Below, one piece after another: positions 28,022 to 37,232 of a DNA stretch of 64,000 bases. The DNA lies in contig CAIWDD010000114.1 in NCBI GenBank assembly GCA_903911355.1, positions 19,718-83,717 of the forward strand. The letters run 5' to 3'. The stretch comes from an uncultured Nodularia sp. GTDB taxonomy: Bacteria > Cyanobacteriota > Cyanobacteriia > Cyanobacteriales > Nostocaceae. The notes beneath the pieces were generated by a model. The model had not been told where the DNA came from and ran no database searches. It saw nothing but the letters and a program-made list of their open reading frames with translations. Position 1 is the stretch's first letter. Each line of letters starts with the position of its first letter. Both the position numbers and the translations under genes were made by a program.

Positions 28022-29372
28022 ACACCAGGGTGAGTTAATTGAAATTGTCATCGCCGACTTGAGTAGTACAGGTGATGGTGTGGGACGTTTTGAGGAAATT
28101 GTGGTTTTTGTCCCCGATACTGTTCCAGGCGATCGCGCTATAGTTCGCTTAGTACAAGTTAAACCTCAATACGCTCATGCTCAACTTCATCACCTCTTGC
28201 AAGCATCTCCTCATCGGGTCAGAGCAAGTTGTATTGTGGCTGACAAGTGTGGTGGTTGTCAGTGGCAACATATTGATTATGAATATCAGCTAGTAGCGAA
28301 GCATGATCAAGTTATCCAAGCTCTACAGCGTATTGGTGGTTTTGTCAATCCACCAGTCGATCCGGTGTTAACCACAGATGCACCTTTGGGCTATCGCAAT
28401 AAGGCCACTTATCCTCTAGGAATTTCCGCCACAGGTCAGGTACAAGCTGGTTACTACCAAAAAGGTAGCCATCGATTAGTGAATTTAAATCAATGTCCTG
28501 TTCAAGATCCGAGATTCAATCCTTTACTGGTACAAGTGAAGCAGGACATCCAACAGCGCGGTTGGCAAATTTACGATGAACGAAAACACCAAGGACAAAT
28601 CCGCCATTTGGGTTTACGTATTGGACGGCGGACTGGCGAAATGTTATTGACTTTGGTAGTGAAGGAGTGGAATTTACCAGGAATTGAACAGCAAGCCCAG
28701 GAATGGTTAAAGCGCTATCCCCAATTGGTGGGTGTGTCTTTAAATCGCAATCATCATCGCACAAATACCATTTTTGGGGCTGAAACTCGTTGCGTTGGTG
28801 GTGTTTCTCACCTGCGAGAAGTCTTTGCTGATTTAGAATTTCAAGTCCGTCCAGATACGTTTTTCCAGGTTTATACAGAAACCGCAGAAGCACTGTTGCA
28901 GATAATTCAGTCAGAACTCAATCTTCAAGGACAGGAGTTGCTAATTGATGCTTATTGTGGTATTGGTACTTTAACTTTACCTTTAGCCAAACAAGTTCGG
29001 CAAGCCATAGGATTAGAATTACAACCTGAAGCTGTGGAGCAAGCCGTTTTCAATGCCCAGCACAATGGAATTAATAATGTTACATTCCAAGTAGGCGCAG
29101 TAGAGAATTTGCTGCCGGAAATGGGCATAATACCAGATGTGGTGTTACTTGATCCGCCCCGCAAAGGGTGCGATCGCGCCGTGATTAATTCTTTATTAGA
29201 ACTGAAACCTCCACGCATAGTTTACGTCAGTTGTAAAGTAGCTACTCTGGCTCGCGATCTAAAATTGTTATGCCAAGATGGGCTATATCACATGACACGC
29301 ATACAACCTGCTGATTTCTTCCCCCAAACAGCTCATGTAGAAGCGGTTGCTTTTATGGTGTTATCACATTAG
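28014..29372 (+). CDS. rlmD: 23S rRNA (uracil-C5) methyltransferase, RlmD/RumA family
   Basis: A 452-residue SAM-dependent enzyme. An N-terminal TRAM domain (about 1-60) is followed by the 4Fe-4S cysteines Cys73, Cys79, Cys82 and Cys161. The SAM motif is DAYCGIGTLTLPLA, with LLDPPRKGCDRAV and the catalytic Cys407 in VYVSCKVATLARDL. Family members methylate U1939, or U747, of 23S rRNA. Which site applies here cannot be read from sequence. It stands alone. Its start codon sits in a heptamer array and lacks an obvious binding site. Confidence 0.9.
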   Translation: MTKHQGELIEIVIADLSSTGDGVGRFEEIVVFVPDTVPGDRAIVRLVQVKPQYAHAQLHHLLQASPHRVRASCIVADKCGGCQWQHIDYEYQLVAKHDQVIQALQRIGGFVNPPVDPVLTTDAPLGYRNKATYPLGISATGQVQAGYYQKGSHRLVNLNQCPVQDPRFNPLLVQVKQDIQQRGWQIYDERKHQGQIRHLGLRIGRRTGEMLLTLVVKEWNLPGIEQQAQEWLKRYPQLVGVSLNRNHHRTNTIFGAETRCVGGVSHLREVFADLEFQVRPDTFFQVYTETAEALLQIIQSELNLQGQELLIDAYCGIGTLTLPLAKQVRQAIGLELQPEAVEQAVFNAQHNGINNVTFQVGAVENLLPEMGIIPDVVLLDPPRKGCDRAVINSLLELKPPRIVYVSCKVATLARDLKLLCQDGLYHMTRIQPADFFPQTAHVEAVAFMVLSH

Positions 29373-29802
29373 TATCAGTAATACTGAGTGTGGAAGAAAA
29401 ACTTACATTTCAAATTTGTAGTCTAATGCATACTAAAAATGCTAAAATCTAATTAAGCTAAAAAAAACTATTTTGTTACAGAGATTAAATTCCCATCCAC
29501 CCCAAGCAACATGAATAAGCTTTGGTAAAGCAACAATCGGCAATACCAAGATTATCCTCATACTCTTGAATATTACCAATAATTTTCTTTGCTAACTGCA
29601 CCAGCAGTTGTCTTTATAGGCGTTATATGTATCAACAATCTCATCTCATAAACAGAGTCAATTCTCCCTAGGATTTCCAAAATTTAGTGTTTAAAGACGC
29701 AAGTTTGAAGGCAGCGTGACCACCTCACTTTTTTATCAGGGTGCCTGTAATCAATAGCAAACTAATGTCTAGCTAACTGAAAGCTGCGGGGTTTCTCTTG
29801 TG
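29373..29802. other. Intergenic region with a minus-strand coding relic
   Basis: No intact gene. On the minus strand, about 29640 to 29485, two frames join into protein-like text. DTYNAYKDNCWCS is followed after a shift by LAKKIIGNIQEYEDNLGIAD and CCFTKAYSCCLGWMGI, then a stop at 29485. It is cysteine-rich. I do not recognise it. Confidence 0.3.
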
Positions 29803-30264
29803 ATGACCATTTCTCTTCGTCCAGTTGGACGTTATTGGGGCACAATTAGTTTTGCCTCAACTCTTTACCTATGCCCAATTTTAGATTTACTCCTAGCTGA
29901 GATTCCAGGGAAACTGCAAGCAGAATTGCGACTAGGACTCCAAGAAGCCCTAGTAAATGCCGCAAAACATGGTAATAATCTTGATCCTAGTAAAACAGTT
30001 GTAGTCCGTTTTTCCCTAATCAACAATCAATATTGGTGGGTAATCTCAGACCAGGGTCAAGGCTTTGTTCCTGTATCGGCTGATGATGAAAACCCCACAA
30101 ATTATTTACCACCAGATGAATCAGAAAATGGTCGTGGTTTATGTCTTCTGCATCAAATTTTTGATCAAGTAGAGTGGAATCGTAAAGGTACAGAATTGAG
30201 GCTGTGTAAAGAAATGGAAAATAGCCCCCGTTTGTATTTGAGACGACAGGGGAGCGGTCATTAG
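29803..30264 (+). CDS. Anti-sigma factor-type serine/threonine kinase (RsbW-like ATPase)
   Basis: About 153 residues with a single HATPase_c_2 domain. The N-box is EALVNAAKHGN (about 49-59), G1 is ISDQGQGF, and G2 is ENGRGLCLL. Such proteins bind and inhibit a partner, often a sigma factor or a regulatory protein, and phosphorylate an antagonist on serine. A GTG one codon upstream is an alternative start. No antagonist (STAS) or phosphatase gene is adjacent, so the partner is unknown. It converges on the DUF6439 gene. Confidence 0.85.
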   Translation: MTISLRPVGRYWGTISFASTLYLCPILDLLLAEIPGKLQAELRLGLQEALVNAAKHGNNLDPSKTVVVRFSLINNQYWWVISDQGQGFVPVSADDENPTNYLPPDESENGRGLCLLHQIFDQVEWNRKGTELRLCKEMENSPRLYLRRQGSGH

Positions 30265-30290
30265 TCACTGGTATTGGGAAAACAACTACT

Positions 30291-30572
30291 TTACCCCTGA
30301 TTTCCATGGCTGGGACAGGGAGGTGCAGAAATTGAGCGGTCTAACCAACCAACAGCTTGCTGTAATCTCACTATGGCTTCTTCGGGCTGATTTTGAACAA
30401 GGTACAAAAGGGCGGCCGCAGCTTGTTCGCTAGCGCGAGAATTGCGGTTAGACTTCAGGCGATGCCAATCGTTAGGCGAGATACTGAGCCTTTCCATTAA
30501 GGCTTGGGCTAGTTCTAGAGTGCTAAGTTCATTCAATGGATTGGTTGGAGAAAGCTGAGTAGGTTGAGACAT
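30291..30572 (-). CDS. Small conserved cyanobacterial protein (DUF6439-like)
   Basis: A 93-residue, helix-rich protein. The N-terminal tail is rich in Pro, Ser and Thr. The core ELAQALMERLSISPNDWHRL and EQAAAALLYLVQNQPEEAI looks like a short helical domain. It resembles a family I know only from cyanobacteria. The function is unknown. It is divergent from the next small gene. Confidence 0.7.
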   Translation of the reverse strand: MSQPTQLSPTNPLNELSTLELAQALMERLSISPNDWHRLKSNRNSRASEQAAAALLYLVQNQPEEAIVRLQQAVGWLDRSISAPPCPSHGNQG

Positions 30573-30668
30573 GATTCTAAGTGCTAAGTGATGCCTAGAG
30601 AGAAGATAAATTACTTATTCAAGATTTTGGGTATTGACCAGCATTTAATCATAGTTTACTACCTGAAA

Positions 30669-30881
30669 ATGAACCCGCGTCAAGAATCACCATCGCCTGG
30701 GGAAAGTCAAGAAACCGATTTGGAGGAAGAATTGGAAAATATAGATCGATGGTTCTACTCCTTCAAGAAACGTTACAATCAGGTACAAAGCCATCGACAA
30801 AAACAGGCACAATGGCAACAGCATCACCACGAATTAGCACAAGATAAACACCAGACAGCAGAAATATCAGCCGGCCATTAA
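30669..30881 (+). CDS. Small hydrophilic hypothetical protein
   Basis: About 70 residues from the ATG at 30669 (MNPRQESPSPGESQE). The frame is open to 30588 but the upstream part looks non-conserved. An acidic start is followed by a basic, glutamine- and histidine-rich helix (WFYSFKKRYNQVQSHRQKQ), likely a coiled coil. No known domain. Low-complexity composition makes the call uncertain. Confidence 0.5.
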   Translation: MNPRQESPSPGESQETDLEEELENIDRWFYSFKKRYNQVQSHRQKQAQWQQHHHELAQDKHQTAEISAGH

Positions 30882-30940
30882 ATTAAACAGCAGTTAAAAC
30901 TACTAGAAATTGAGAAAGCCACTTATTTTCTGGGACTAGT

Positions 30941-31045
30941 TTGACAAAACCTTTCTGTCCAGCCGTCCGCTTGAGTGGAATGGTATTTATTGTAGGCTGG
31001 ATATTGTGGTGGGTAATCCCGATTTTGGCTTGGGGAGCAAGTTAA
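30941..31045 (+). CDS. Candidate 34-residue membrane protein
   Basis: A frame from the TTG at 30941 (or the in-frame ATG at 30980) reads MTKPFCPAVRLSGMVFIVG, then WILWWVIPILAWGAS. It has a short basic start and one tryptophan-rich transmembrane helix. It lies 54 bp before asnS. Small single-helix proteins of this type accompany photosynthetic complexes, but here this is only a possibility. Confidence 0.4.
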   Translation: MTKPFCPAVRLSGMVFIVGWILWWVIPILAWGAS

Positions 31046-31098
31046 ATGTTAATATTGTTTAATATCTGTCTTAGTTGACAAAATAGAAGTTATATAGT

Positions 31099-32490
31099 AT
31101 GTCAAATCGAAGAATTGCAGAAGTATTACGCAGTGGTCAACCTGATGATTCTCTCGTGGTTCAAGGCTGGGTGAGAACAAAACGGGAGTTAAAAGGATTT
31201 GCGTTTATAGAAGTCAATGACGGCTCCTCACTAGCTAATCTGCAAGTGGTGATCAATCAGGATTTACCAGACTACGAAGCCATTATTAAAAAGCTGAATA
31301 CAGGTGCTTCGGTGGAGGTGAGTGGGCTACTAGTGGCTTCTCAAGGGAAGGGACAGCGCATTGAATTAGCAGCCGCAGCAGTGAAAGTTTATGGAGAAGC
31401 TGATCCCGAAACCTACCCTCTGCAAAAGAAACGCCACTCATTTGAATTTTTACGCACCATAGGACACTTGCGATCGCGGACTAACTCCTTTGGTGCAGTT
31501 TTCCGGGTGAGAAACGCCTGTTCTACAGCCATTCACCAATTTTTCCAAGAGAGGGGCTTTTTATGGGTACATACACCTGTAATTACAGCTAACGATTGCG
31601 AAGGCGCGGGTGAACTATTCAGCGTCACCAGCTTCGACCTCAAAAACGTACCCCGCACACAAACTCAAACAGTAGATTACACCCAGGACTTTTTTAGTAA
31701 ACCCACCTATTTAACAGTTAGCGGTCAGTTAGAAGCCGAGGTCATGGCTATGGCCTTTACTAACGTCTACACATTTGGCCCCACATTCCGGGCGGAAAAT
31801 TCCAATACCTCGCGCCACCTTGCCGAATTTTGGATGGTGGAACCAGAAATGGCCTTCTGCGACCTAGATAGTAATATGGATTTAGCCGAAGCATTTCTCA
31901 AACAGGTTTTTGGATATGTGTTAGAGAAATGTCCAGAAGACATGGAATTTTTCAATCAACGCATTGATAATACTGTTTTAGCCACAGCCGACAATATTAT
32001 TAATAATCAATTTGAGCGATTAACTTATACAGAAGCAGTCAAATTATTAGAAAAAGCCAATGTCAAATTTGAATATCCAGTGAGTTGGGGCTTAGATTTA
32101 CAATCAGAACATGAAAGATATTTAGCAGAACAGCTGTTTAAAAAGCCTGTAATTGTCACAGATTATCCAGCCCAAATTAAAGCATTTTATATGCGTTTGA
32201 ATGAGGATGAAAAAACCGTTCGGGCCATGGACATTCTTGCACCTAAAATTGGGGAAATTATCGGCGGTTCTCAAAGAGAAGAAAGGTTAGATGTATTGGA
32301 ACGCCGGATTTTAGCCCAGGGAATGCAACCGGAAGATTTATGGTGGTACATGGATTTACGCCGTTATGGTACTGTTCCCCATGCTGGTTTCGGCTTAGGC
32401 TTTGAAAGACTGGTGCAATTTATCACAGGTATGGGAAACATCCGGGATGTGATTCCCTTCCCTCGCACACCACAAAGCGCCGATTTCTAG
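31099..32490 (+). CDS. asnS: Asparaginyl-tRNA synthetase
   Basis: A 463-residue class IIb synthetase. The N-terminal OB fold (about 15-100) binds the anticodon. The catalytic core has motif 2 [21 protein letters not shown] (near 230) and motif 3 [12 protein letters not shown] near the C-terminus. The [18 protein letters not shown] segment favours Asn over Asp specificity. It charges tRNA-Asn. The length is normal for bacterial AsnS. Confidence 0.96.
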   Translation: MSNRRIAEVLRSGQPDDSLVVQGWVRTKRELKGFAFIEVNDGSSLANLQVVINQDLPDYEAIIKKLNTGASVEVSGLLVASQGKGQRIELAAAAVKVYGEADPETYPLQKKRHSFEFLRTIGHLRSRTNSFGAVFRVRNACSTAIHQFFQERGFLWVHTPVITANDCEGAGELFSVTSFDLKNVPRTQTQTVDYTQDFFSKPTYLTVSGQLEAEVMAMAFTNVYTFGPTFRAENSNTSRHLAEFWMVEPEMAFCDLDSNMDLAEAFLKQVFGYVLEKCPEDMEFFNQRIDNTVLATADNIINNQFERLTYTEAVKLLEKANVKFEYPVSWGLDLQSEHERYLAEQLFKKPVIVTDYPAQIKAFYMRLNEDEKTVRAMDILAPKIGEIIGGSQREERLDVLERRILAQGMQPEDLWWYMDLRRYGTVPHAGFGLGFERLVQFITGMGNIRDVIPFPRTPQSADF

Positions 32491-32887
32491 TAGCCTAAGC
32501 GATCATATAAATCTCTTGCAGCCTTAACCCACACTAAAACACCACAAAAAACTTAGGGTGGGTGAGGTACACAGGGTCATATTGTAGCGATAAATATTTG
32601 TAATTTTGAGACGTAACTCACTCTATGGTTATTTCCAGTTGGGAAGACGGGGAATTTAGGTGGAGTGATGTAGTGATAATTTTAGGTGATATCCGGGTTG
32701 GAACATAGCAGTTGAGGACTGTATTATGAATTATGAATTATGAAGTTTGAATTAAAAAAACCCAAATTTAGCTTCACAATTCATAATTTGTTAGCCGTCA
32801 AACTAAAGTCAGGATGCCAAAACAAGCTTGAGTTTTGAGCTATTCTGTGTAACTCAAAACTCAGAACTTGGGAAATCAGCACAGAGA
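32491..32887. other. Convergent intergenic region with an inverted heptamer repeat
   Basis: No gene between asnS and the response regulator. The left arm 32727-32745 contains AATTATG units and the right arm 32772-32790 (CTTCACAATTCATAATTTG) is its near-perfect complement. Together they form a hairpin with a 26-base AT-rich loop. It could act as a bidirectional transcription barrier. Confidence 0.5.
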
Positions 32888-33520
32888 TTAAGCCATTTGA
32901 TTTTCAATCGCCCAACGCGCTAGTTCAGTACGGTTGTGGAGATTAGTTTTACCCAACATATTGGACACATGGCTTTCAACTGTACGCTGACTCACATTTA
33001 GTTCTTCGGCAATTTCCCGATTAGCTAGGCCCCTAGCGACAAACTGTACCACTTTCAGTTCAGTTGGGGTTAACTGTACATCAAAGGGAACCTGAATTCG
33101 GGAACCGTTTTCTCCTCCTTTAGCTTGGTGTTCTTTCCAACGAGTAGTTTGCTTCAGCGAAGATTCTACTTGTGCTACGAGTTCTTCTGGTTCAAAGGGC
33201 TTGACCATATAAACATCAGCCCCTTTGTTCAGACCTTTGACTCGCTCTGCACTTTGGCCCTTCGCTGATAGGAAAAGCACGGGAATCCAGGCGGTGCGTT
33301 CATTTTGTCGGAGTTGTTCTACAAAAGTATATCCGTCCATCTCCGGCATGATGACGTCACAGATGATCATATCTGGAATATCTTGTTGAAGAATTCCCAG
33401 GGCTTGTCCTCCGTTTTCGGAAGTGTTAACTTCATAGCCTCTAAATTCCAGGTAGTCCTTCACCAGCAAGATGAGGTTAGGGTCATCGTCAATCAGTAGC
33501 AGTCTTTTGTGATCTTTCAT
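32888..33520 (-). CDS. rre1: NarL/LuxR-type response regulator, Rre1/Ycf29-like
   Basis: About 210 residues from the ATG at 33520; other in-frame starts lie at 33535 and 33565. The receiver has IDDD, phospho-acceptor Asp55 (MIICDVIMPEMDG), the Ser in LSAKGQ and the Lys in KPFEPEE. The LuxR helix-turn-helix (about 145-205) reads LTPTELKVVQFVARGLANRE, then IAEELNVSQRTVESHV. The sequence looks like Rre1, the cyanobacterial counterpart of plastid Ycf29. Rre1 is reported to control heat- and salt-induced genes, including chaperones, with Hik34 or Hik2. The groESL operon lies next door, divergently. The symbol is a judgement from similarity. Confidence 0.75.
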   Translation of the reverse strand: MKDHKRLLLIDDDPNLILLVKDYLEFRGYEVNTSENGGQALGILQQDIPDMIICDVIMPEMDGYTFVEQLRQNERTAWIPVLFLSAKGQSAERVKGLNKGADVYMVKPFEPEELVAQVESSLKQTTRWKEHQAKGGENGSRIQVPFDVQLTPTELKVVQFVARGLANREIAEELNVSQRTVESHVSNMLGKTNLHNRTELARWAIENQMA

Positions 33521-34551
33521 GCTGGGCTCTTTCATAGCATTGGCACTTTTCGCGCTTCGGTCCATCAAGGTGTTGAGTGGTTATCCTTTATGGTGGATCA
33601 TTGAGGTGTTGTCCTTTTTCTACTTAACTTGCCTTTGCCTTCTGGAAGTCTTAAAAGTGGTGATTACTTTTGATAAGACGACGAGATCATGGGCAAACTT
33701 CCGGTAAGGATACGTAGAGCAGTAGTATTTATAATGCGTTATTATATATCGCTTTGAAAGTGGCGGGTGAAAAAAACACTGATTAAATAATCATGCTTCT
33801 AATTCACGAGGTACATATTGGCTGAAGATGACCCTAACTTAAAAAAAACCGCCCTTTCAGAGGCTTACTGCCTTACTATATCCTGGTGATGTTCAGCCTT
33901 GACAAATGTTCGCAAGCAAGTAGAGGAGTTATCGGCACAAGATGGGTCAAAATGCATATTCTTGCACCATCATTATGCCTATCGAGTGTTTTGGGATGAC
34001 TGGCTCAATAACTTCTGGTTTTGCTCGGCAATACCAGGAACCATATGGGTAGACCACCATTATCGGTCTACAGCAACAAACCCGCAAGAGATAGGCTGTA
34101 GTCTTATAGGATATAGGTGGGAGACTTGCTGTTTAATTCACCCTTGGGCTTTAGTCAGTGTTCCCAATATCCAAGACTAACTTGTTTTGCACAGAAGTGA
34201 GTAACTGTCTGGTCAGCACAGATAAAATTCTCTGGCTGAATTTCTGCCATTGCTCAGATTTTTAGACAATTACTTAGGGCTTTGTCATCAAGAAACTGAG
34301 TAATTTTGGCGAGTTAACGGCGTCACCCTACCAGTGTAGTCTTACTCATCGAGCGGCACCCTGATTACAGTTTTATAACAATTTCCCGGTTTTGCACATA
34401 AATTTATCTATATAAAAATATTCGTAACTTACCCAGCAAAACCCGATATATCCAAATGATGCAGTATTTATACTTAAGTACTCCAGCCATATGCTGGTGC
34501 GGGAACCCGTACTCAATTAATTATTGCCATTTTATGCTGCTTTTAGGTAGA
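33521..34551. other. One-kilobase divergent region between the regulator and groES
   Basis: I see no credible protein gene. A 93-codon plus-strand frame (33899-34180) starts with TTG and reads like random sequence. Ordered elements are a T-run behind a short hairpin on the minus strand (about 33846-33868), a perfect palindrome GTAGACC/GGTCTAC at 34049-34071, and CCAGC/GCTGG at 34483-34497. An untranslated RNA is possible. Confidence 0.45.
34049..34071. repeat. Perfect inverted repeat GTAGACC-N9-GGTCTAC
   Basis: A 7-bp perfect stem with a 9-base loop in the middle of the groES upstream region. It could be a regulator operator or an RNA hairpin. Confidence 0.5.
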
Positions 34552-34578
34552 TTAGCACTCAGGAGTTGAGAGTGCTAA
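34552..34578 (+). promoter_or_regulatory. CIRCE operator for HrcA
   Basis: A perfect TTAGCACTC-N9-GAGTGCTAA lies 19 bp before the groES ATG. HrcA binds this element and represses groESL until heat stress. It predicts an hrcA gene elsewhere in the genome. Confidence 0.97.
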
Positions 34579-34597
34579 CTCTGGAGAAAAAATATTT

Positions 34598-34909
34598 ATG
34601 GCAGCTGTAACTTTAAGCGTTTCTACAGTTAAACCCCTAGGCGATCGCGTTTTCGTAAAAGTGAGCGCCCCGGAAGAAAAAACCGCAGGTGGACTGTTTT
34701 TACCCGACAACGCCCAGGAAAAACCCCAAGTAGGCGAAGTAGTAGCCCTTGGACCTGGCAAGCGTAACGATGACGGTAGCCGTCAGACATTAGACATTAA
34801 AGTCGGCGATAAAGTGCTGTACTCCAAGTATGCTGGCACTGATATCAAGCTCGGCACAGAAGAATACGTACTGCTTTCTGAAAAAGATATCTTAGCAGTC
34901 GTCAACTAA
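34598..34909 (+). CDS. groS: Co-chaperonin GroES
   Basis: A 103-residue co-chaperonin with [10 protein letters not shown] at the start, the mobile loop [19 protein letters not shown], and the C-terminal [13 protein letters not shown]. It caps GroEL. The GGAG near 34583 is the likely binding site. It is first in the groES-groEL operon under CIRCE control. Confidence 0.98.
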   Translation: MAAVTLSVSTVKPLGDRVFVKVSAPEEKTAGGLFLPDNAQEKPQVGEVVALGPGKRNDDGSRQTLDIKVGDKVLYSKYAGTDIKLGTEEYVLLSEKDILAVVN

Positions 34910-34998
34910 TGGGGAATGGGTACAGACGCGAGGGGGCCAACCCCACGCCCAAAGCCCAACCCCTAAAGTCCAATTAAAAATCTTGACTTACTCCCTGA

Positions 34999-36648
<1,650 letters not shown>

Positions 36649-36670
36649 TACTCTCTAAGTCACATAAGTT

Positions 36671-36710
36671 AAAAAACAGCTACTTCTCGCGTGGAGGTGG
36701 CTGTTTTTTT
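36671..36710 (+). terminator. Rho-independent terminator of groES-groEL
   Basis: AAAAAACAGCTACTTC pairs with GAGGTGGCTGTTTTTT across a 7-base loop. It makes a 10-bp stem with two G-T pairs plus A/T tails, and a run of seven T follows. It lies 22 bp after the groEL stop. Confidence 0.93.
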
Positions 36711-36827
36711 GTTTCATGCAAAGGGAAGCAGATCCGGGGGTGGAAAGTCGGTTGGATATTGCTTTATGTTAAAAAAATCCTGGTTTAATAATATACTGAT
36801 CAAGCTTCAACTTTAACTTTAATAAGT

Positions 36828-37220
36828 ATGGAAGATTACCAGGCAGCTTTTCTTGATCGCCATCTTGATACTGAAACACTAGACCCCATAAGGAAAATTG
36901 GGGCTATGCACTTTGGTGGTATAACCATTGAGTGTCTGATAAAAGCAATTATTTGTAACACTCTACCAGAAGTTACAGGTCAGAACTTGAGGACACATAG
37001 TTATACAGAACTTCTGAAACAACATAATAAACTTAAATCTAAAATTGATAATTTTTCAGAAGTCAGAAGATGGCTTGATCAAGTTGAGAATCCAATGGGA
37101 CAACACTTCATAGATATGCGTTATTGTGGACTTGAGCCTGATGAATTAAATTACAAACGCTGGTTACACGCATACAAAAGTGTAAGAAGTTGGTTATTGA
37201 AACAAGCTACTCAACTTTAA
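36828..37220 (+). CDS. HEPN-like small protein, partner of the dual ATPase
   Basis: A 130-residue, all-helical protein. The segment AMHFGGITIECLIKAII (26-42) resembles the first helix of HEPN domains (small-G-x-x-x-E-x-x-LKA). DMRYCG (96-101) followed by a final amphipathic helix resembles their C-terminal part. The canonical Rx4-6H ribonuclease motif is not in its usual C-terminal place. The only R-x5-H is R22-H28, before the first helix, so it may be inactive or a binding module. It ends 12 bp before the ATPase gene, which has its own AGGTGGG binding site, so both are probably one operon. The unit is more AT-rich than its neighbours. The HEPN call is by pattern, not by search. Confidence 0.6.
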   Translation: MEDYQAAFLDRHLDTETLDPIRKIGAMHFGGITIECLIKAIICNTLPEVTGQNLRTHSYTELLKQHNKLKSKIDNFSEVRRWLDQVENPMGQHFIDMRYCGLEPDELNYKRWLHAYKSVRSWLLKQATQL

Positions 37221-37232
37221 AAAGGTGGGAAA

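Noticed and set aside
33899..34180. A 93-codon plus-strand open frame upstream of groES
   Set aside because: It starts with TTG, lacks a binding site, and its translation (many His, Trp and Cys without domain pattern) looks random.
36828..37220. Reading the HEPN-like gene as the toxin of a classical MNT/HEPN toxin-antitoxin pair
   Set aside because: The partner is a large dual ATPase, not a minimal nucleotidyltransferase, and the Rx4-6H motif is not in the expected place.
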